A stretch of 64,000 nt of DNA from Aphodoplasma sp045592745 (GTDB taxonomy: Bacteria; Bacillota; Clostridia; UBA1381; UMGS1253): positions 97,122 to 161,121 of the forward strand of contig JAZNVH010000010.1 of NCBI GenBank assembly GCA_045592745.1. Direction: 5' to 3'. The first letter of the stretch is position 1. Each line of letters starts with the position of its first letter. The position numbers and the translations under genes were made by a program. Below the pieces are notes generated by a model that was not told the DNA's origin, did not search any database, and saw only the letters and a program-made list of their open reading frames with translations. Positions 61,305 through 64,000 of this stretch are shown in pieces.

Positions 61305-62185
61305 ATGCTTGAACCGTTAAAGATGGCCCCTGTGTTTAAAGAAGCGATATGGGGCGGCACTATACTTAAAACAAAATACTAAAAGCCAATTGTTTCTGAT
61401 AAAACGAGTGAATCGTGGGAGATTATGTGAAAAAGATGTATCCTGACAAATTTCCGCTTCTTGTAAAGCTACTCGATTGTAATGACAAGCTGAGCGTACA
61501 GGTGCATCCTGATGATGAATATGCTTTTTTAAATGAAAACGGCGAGCTTGGCAAAACGGAGATGTGGTACATACTTGACGCAAAGCCGGGGGCAAAGCTT
61601 ATTTATGGTTTTAACAAGGATGTAAGTCGTGAGGAGTTTAAAAGTGCTATTGAAAATGGGACTCTCGAGCAAATTCTAAACTATGTGCCGGCACAGGCGG
61701 GGGACTGCTTTTTTATTCCGTCCCGCACGCTGCATGCACTGTTAGATGGACTTCTGGTAGCGGAAATTCAGCAAAATTCTGATACTACATATCGCGTGTA
61801 TGACCACGGACGAGTTGATAAAAACGGAAAGAGCCGTGAACTTCATATAGATAAGTCAGTAGATGTTACCGACTTGTCATGCGGAGTCGGAGGCGAAAAA
61901 GTTGCGCCAAACGAGTATAAATTTGACGGTGGTATAAGATATGATTTGTGTAAATGCAAATACTTTTGCACACAAAAATATTCTCTTGCAAAAAGTGTGG
62001 AGCTTGAAACCAACAACCAAAGCTTTGAAACGATTATTGTATGTGCGGGGAGCGGAAAAATCACCTATGATGGCGGCAGTATGGATATAAACGAGGGTGA
62101 TAGCATTGTTTTGCCGGCATATCTTGGAAAATATACAATCTGTGGAGAGTGTGAGCTATTAAAAAGCTATGTTCCGCACGAATAA
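61305..62185 (+). pseudogene. manA: Mannose-6-phosphate isomerase, broken
   Basis: A normal start (AAGGAG; MLEPLKMAPVFKEAIWGGT) runs into an in-frame TAA at 61380-61382, where relatives continue. The same frame goes on with SDKTSESWEI to about 61424, then meets TGA. The rest continues in another frame from about 61415: YPDKFPLLVKLLDCNDKLS, VQVHPDDEY (zinc), GKTEMWYILDAKPGAKLIYG, LHALLDG and QQNSDTTYRVYDHG. About 40 residues between the two parts seem missing. So there is a stop, a deletion and a frameshift. The C-terminal part alone (256 residues from a GTG at 61415) lacks the first sheet. An assembly error is less likely with two lesions. Confidence 0.85.
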
Positions 62186-62196
62186 TAAAATGGTAT

Positions 62197-62228
62197 AAAA
62201 AAGGCCTGCTTATTAAGCAGGCTTTTTT
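62197..62228. terminator. Bidirectional terminator between manA remnant and NagB-like gene
   Basis: Stem GCCTGCTT/AAGCAGGC with a 3-nt loop, flanked by an A-run and T6, between two converging genes. Confidence 0.9.
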
Positions 62229-62238
62229 GTTTCAATTA

Positions 62239-63186
62239 TTAGTTACACTCTGCAACGAGCGGACCTTCAAGATCTTTAAGATAGAAGAGCTTGCCGGGAA
62301 GAGTCGGAATAAAGCTTGATGTAATCCACTTATCCGGACCATAACGAAGTGTCATCCAGAAGCTCATACCTTGCCACTGCATACCTCTGTTAAATGCACC
62401 GTCTGCACCGCCGATTGCATAATCAGCCTGCAAGAACAAACCAGGTCCGATTGTGTTAGCACGGCACGGAACAAGTGTTGTGCGTGACTTGAAGCTTGTG
62501 ATAGCATTTTGCTCAATTGTAAGCGGATGAAGCTTTGCGCCAATTCTGTAGCACTCCTTCTTCCAGTCCTCTACGCTGTTGTACTCACCTGCAAACTGTG
62601 GCTCCCAGAAAGCGATATGGCACATTCTGCCTATACCGTAAACGAGGATAAGCTTTACGCCCTCTGCCTTAAGCTTTGCAATCTTCTCGGGATATGTAGG
62701 AAGATTTTCCTTCGTTGCAAAGTTTCTCTGTGACGGAGGAACTGTCAACTCGCCGAGAGGATTAAAGAGCGCATCACACATTGCATTCTGGAATGCTGCA
62801 GGATCATTTGACGGAAGTGTATTACCATCAGCATCAGACCACTCGTCCATATTGAATGTGTAAACGTGATCGCACTTTACATTCCACTGCTTAAGGAAAT
62901 AAACAGCCCACTTATACATACCCATAGGACCAACCGGCAAAATGAAAGCAATCTTTTCGCCGTTGTCACGAGCATTCTTGATTGCAAGTGCAATTTCGTG
63001 ACCCATATATGTATCAAATTCGCCAAGTGTATCACACTTTATAGGTGTGAAATCCTTGTGCCAGAAGCTCTGTCTGTCTTCTACTTTGTTTTCAGGATTG
63101 CAGCATGCATCAATTTTCTCCATATCCCACCCTGCAGGATAAAAGCCTTCGAGAAGTGAACCTTTTACCGTACTGTTAAAATCCAT
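62239..63186 (-). CDS. NagB-like glucosamine-6-phosphate isomerase family protein
   Basis: 315 residues, longer than NagB (about 245-270) because of an N-terminal extension of about 60 residues (VKGSLLEGFYPAGWDMEKID). The NagB/RpiA-fold parts are visible: ILPVGPMGMYKW, FNMDEWSDADGN (as NMDEY in NagB) and LVYGIGRMCHIAFWEP. In true NagB the last motif reads GxGxDGHIAFNEP; here the Asp is Met while His and Glu remain. So the usual deaminase chemistry is doubtful. It follows a class II aldolase gene on the same strand (13-nt gap), which suggests a shared sugar-phosphate pathway. Confidence 0.78.
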   Translation of the reverse strand: MDFNSTVKGSLLEGFYPAGWDMEKIDACCNPENKVEDRQSFWHKDFTPIKCDTLGEFDTYMGHEIALAIKNARDNGEKIAFILPVGPMGMYKWAVYFLKQWNVKCDHVYTFNMDEWSDADGNTLPSNDPAAFQNAMCDALFNPLGELTVPPSQRNFATKENLPTYPEKIAKLKAEGVKLILVYGIGRMCHIAFWEPQFAGEYNSVEDWKKECYRIGAKLHPLTIEQNAITSFKSRTTLVPCRANTIGPGLFLQADYAIGGADGAFNRGMQWQGMSFWMTLRYGPDKWITSSFIPTLPGKLFYLKDLEGPLVAECN

Positions 63187-63199
63187 TTTTTATTCCTCC

Positions 63200-64000
63200 T
63201 TATTTGTTCAATGACTTACGAACCTCTTTTACTACGAGATCAACGATAGCCTGCATTTTGCTGTCATCGAGATTATTCTGCGAAAGTGAACCCTTATCAA
63301 CACTTGAGAACAATTCCATTTTTGCAATTGTTTCCTGCTTTACAGCCTCAACTGCTGCAGGGATAAGGTCGATAATACCTTTGTTCATATCAGTAAACTT
63401 ACTAAATTCAGCCTTTACTGCGGCAATGTTGATATCAGTAAAGATGTTAACCTTGCTGATACCTTCTTTTATAGCGCGTCTGAAATCATCATCTGTAAGA
63501 CCTGAACCGCCGTGCAAAACGAGCGGAACGTTTACTGTGTTTGCGATTGTCTTGATTCTTTCAAAATCAAGTTTCGGCGGAAGCTTGTACGCACCGTGAG
63601 CATTACCAACTGCGATTGCAAGAGCGTCCACCTTTGTCTTTTCAACATAATCCTTTGCAAGTTTAGGATCTGTGAAGAATTTGCTCGGGTCTTCAAGATG
63701 GCTGCTACCTTCTGCCGAACCTTCGTTATCACCTACATGGCCAAGCTCACCCTCGATTGTTGCACCGTATGAATGGGCAATCTCTGCCATTTCCTTTACT
63801 TTTGCTACATTTGTGTCATAGTCATCTGTTGAGCAGTCATACATAATTGACGTAAAGCCAAGTTCAAGAGCCTTAAGGCAGGTTTCCTTCTTCAAACCAT
63901 GGTCAAGGTGTACAACAACAGGAACTCTTGCCTTTTTAGCCATAGGAAGAAGATAGTATGATACTTCTTCCAAAGGTCCGTACGGGAACAATACTTCTGC
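63200..64000 (-). CDS. Class II ketose-bisphosphate aldolase, partial
   Basis: The gene enters from the right edge; 267 C-terminal residues are visible and the start is outside. Zinc and phosphate motifs are present: VVVHLDHGLKKETC, TSIMYDCST, IEGELGHVGDNEG, AVGNAHGAYKLPPKLDFERI and LVLHGGSGLTDDDF, then INIFTDIN-like ending NIFTDINIAAVK. These belong to the fructose- or tagatose-1,6-bisphosphate aldolase family; fba itself cannot be separated from gatY/kbaY types without the start and a tree. Its neighbour is the NagB-like gene. Confidence 0.93.
   Translation of the reverse strand, partial: AEVLFPYGPLEEVSYYLLPMAKKARVPVVVHLDHGLKKETCLKALELGFTSIMYDCSTDDYDTNVAKVKEMAEIAHSYGATIEGELGHVGDNEGSAEGSSHLEDPSKFFTDPKLAKDYVEKTKVDALAIAVGNAHGAYKLPPKLDFERIKTIANTVNVPLVLHGGSGLTDDDFRRAIKEGISKVNIFTDINIAAVKAEFSKFTDMNKGIIDLIPAAVEAVKQETIAKMELFSSVDKGSLSQNNLDDSKMQAIVDLVVKEVRKSLNK

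Noticed and set aside
1..64000. tRNA, rRNA, CRISPR array, prophage
   Set aside because: I looked for T-loop-like GTTCGAATC segments, regular short repeats and phage or integrase genes on both strands and found none convincing.

Overview
The window is a contiguous, gene-dense stretch of a low-G+C chromosome from an endospore-forming anaerobe of the Firmicutes, most likely class Clostridia. The grounds are two T-box leaders, a PolC-type replicative polymerase, RNase J, ScpA/ScpB, a GerW (YtfJ) sporulation protein, strong Shine-Dalgarno sites and consensus sigma-A promoters. No RNA gene, phage, CRISPR array or full insertion sequence is visible. Rhamnose, glucuronate/mannonate and amino-sugar-like genes suit a plant-polysaccharide-rich gut or rumen, but the genus cannot be named from the sequence.

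Layout. 1-5810: the start of aspS behind an unusually short T-box leader (minus strand), then a PHP phosphoesterase, an AEC-family transporter, a DUF4825 lipoprotein, a COG2509 flavoprotein and trmB. 5811-10793: a lone trpB with a tiny leader ORF, a B12-binding radical-SAM protein with its DUF2344 partner, a VOC protein and an LUD-domain protein. 10804-13696: valS and a small membrane protein (minus). 13890-17065: site-2 protease, scpA, scpB, a DUF2953 protein and gerW. 17082-17359: a non-coding element with long inverted repeats. 17402-25571: AraC regulator, rodA, a HAD phosphatase, uxuA-uxuB and rhaA-rhaB. 25640-29865: the most unusual locus, a leucine-type T-box ahead of a LeuA-like protein that has lost its catalytic motifs and of a fusion of a degenerate TIM barrel with an acyl-CoA synthetase. 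29920-32650: RNase J and a sugar isomerase-like TIM barrel. 32691-45190: the classical rpsB-tsf-pyrH-frr-uppS-cdsA-dxr-rseP-ispG-polC cluster (minus). 45238-52678: a large carbohydrate-active-like protein of unknown family, a P-type ATPase, a membrane protein, rsmE and prmA. 52809-61293: a heterodimeric ABC exporter, then dprA, topA and trmFO. 61305-64000: a broken manA, a NagB-like isomerase with an altered active site, and the 3' part of a class II aldolase gene.

How it works together. rhaA/rhaB start L-rhamnose use (the aldolase is not in the window), and uxuB/uxuA convert fructuronate via mannonate to 2-keto-3-deoxygluconate; the AraC regulator next to them is a plausible but unproven controller. 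The rpsB-polC block couples translation, UMP supply, isoprenoid and lipid synthesis and DNA replication, with hairpins after rpsB and after tsf that may set relative expression.

The best candidate for an undescribed system is 25640-29865. A CUC specifier predicts induction when leucyl-tRNA is uncharged. One protein keeps the LeuA allosteric domain on a catalytically empty barrel; the other keeps an apparently complete acyl-CoA synthetase behind a barrel without metal ligands. A link to leucine or isovalerate metabolism is an inference.
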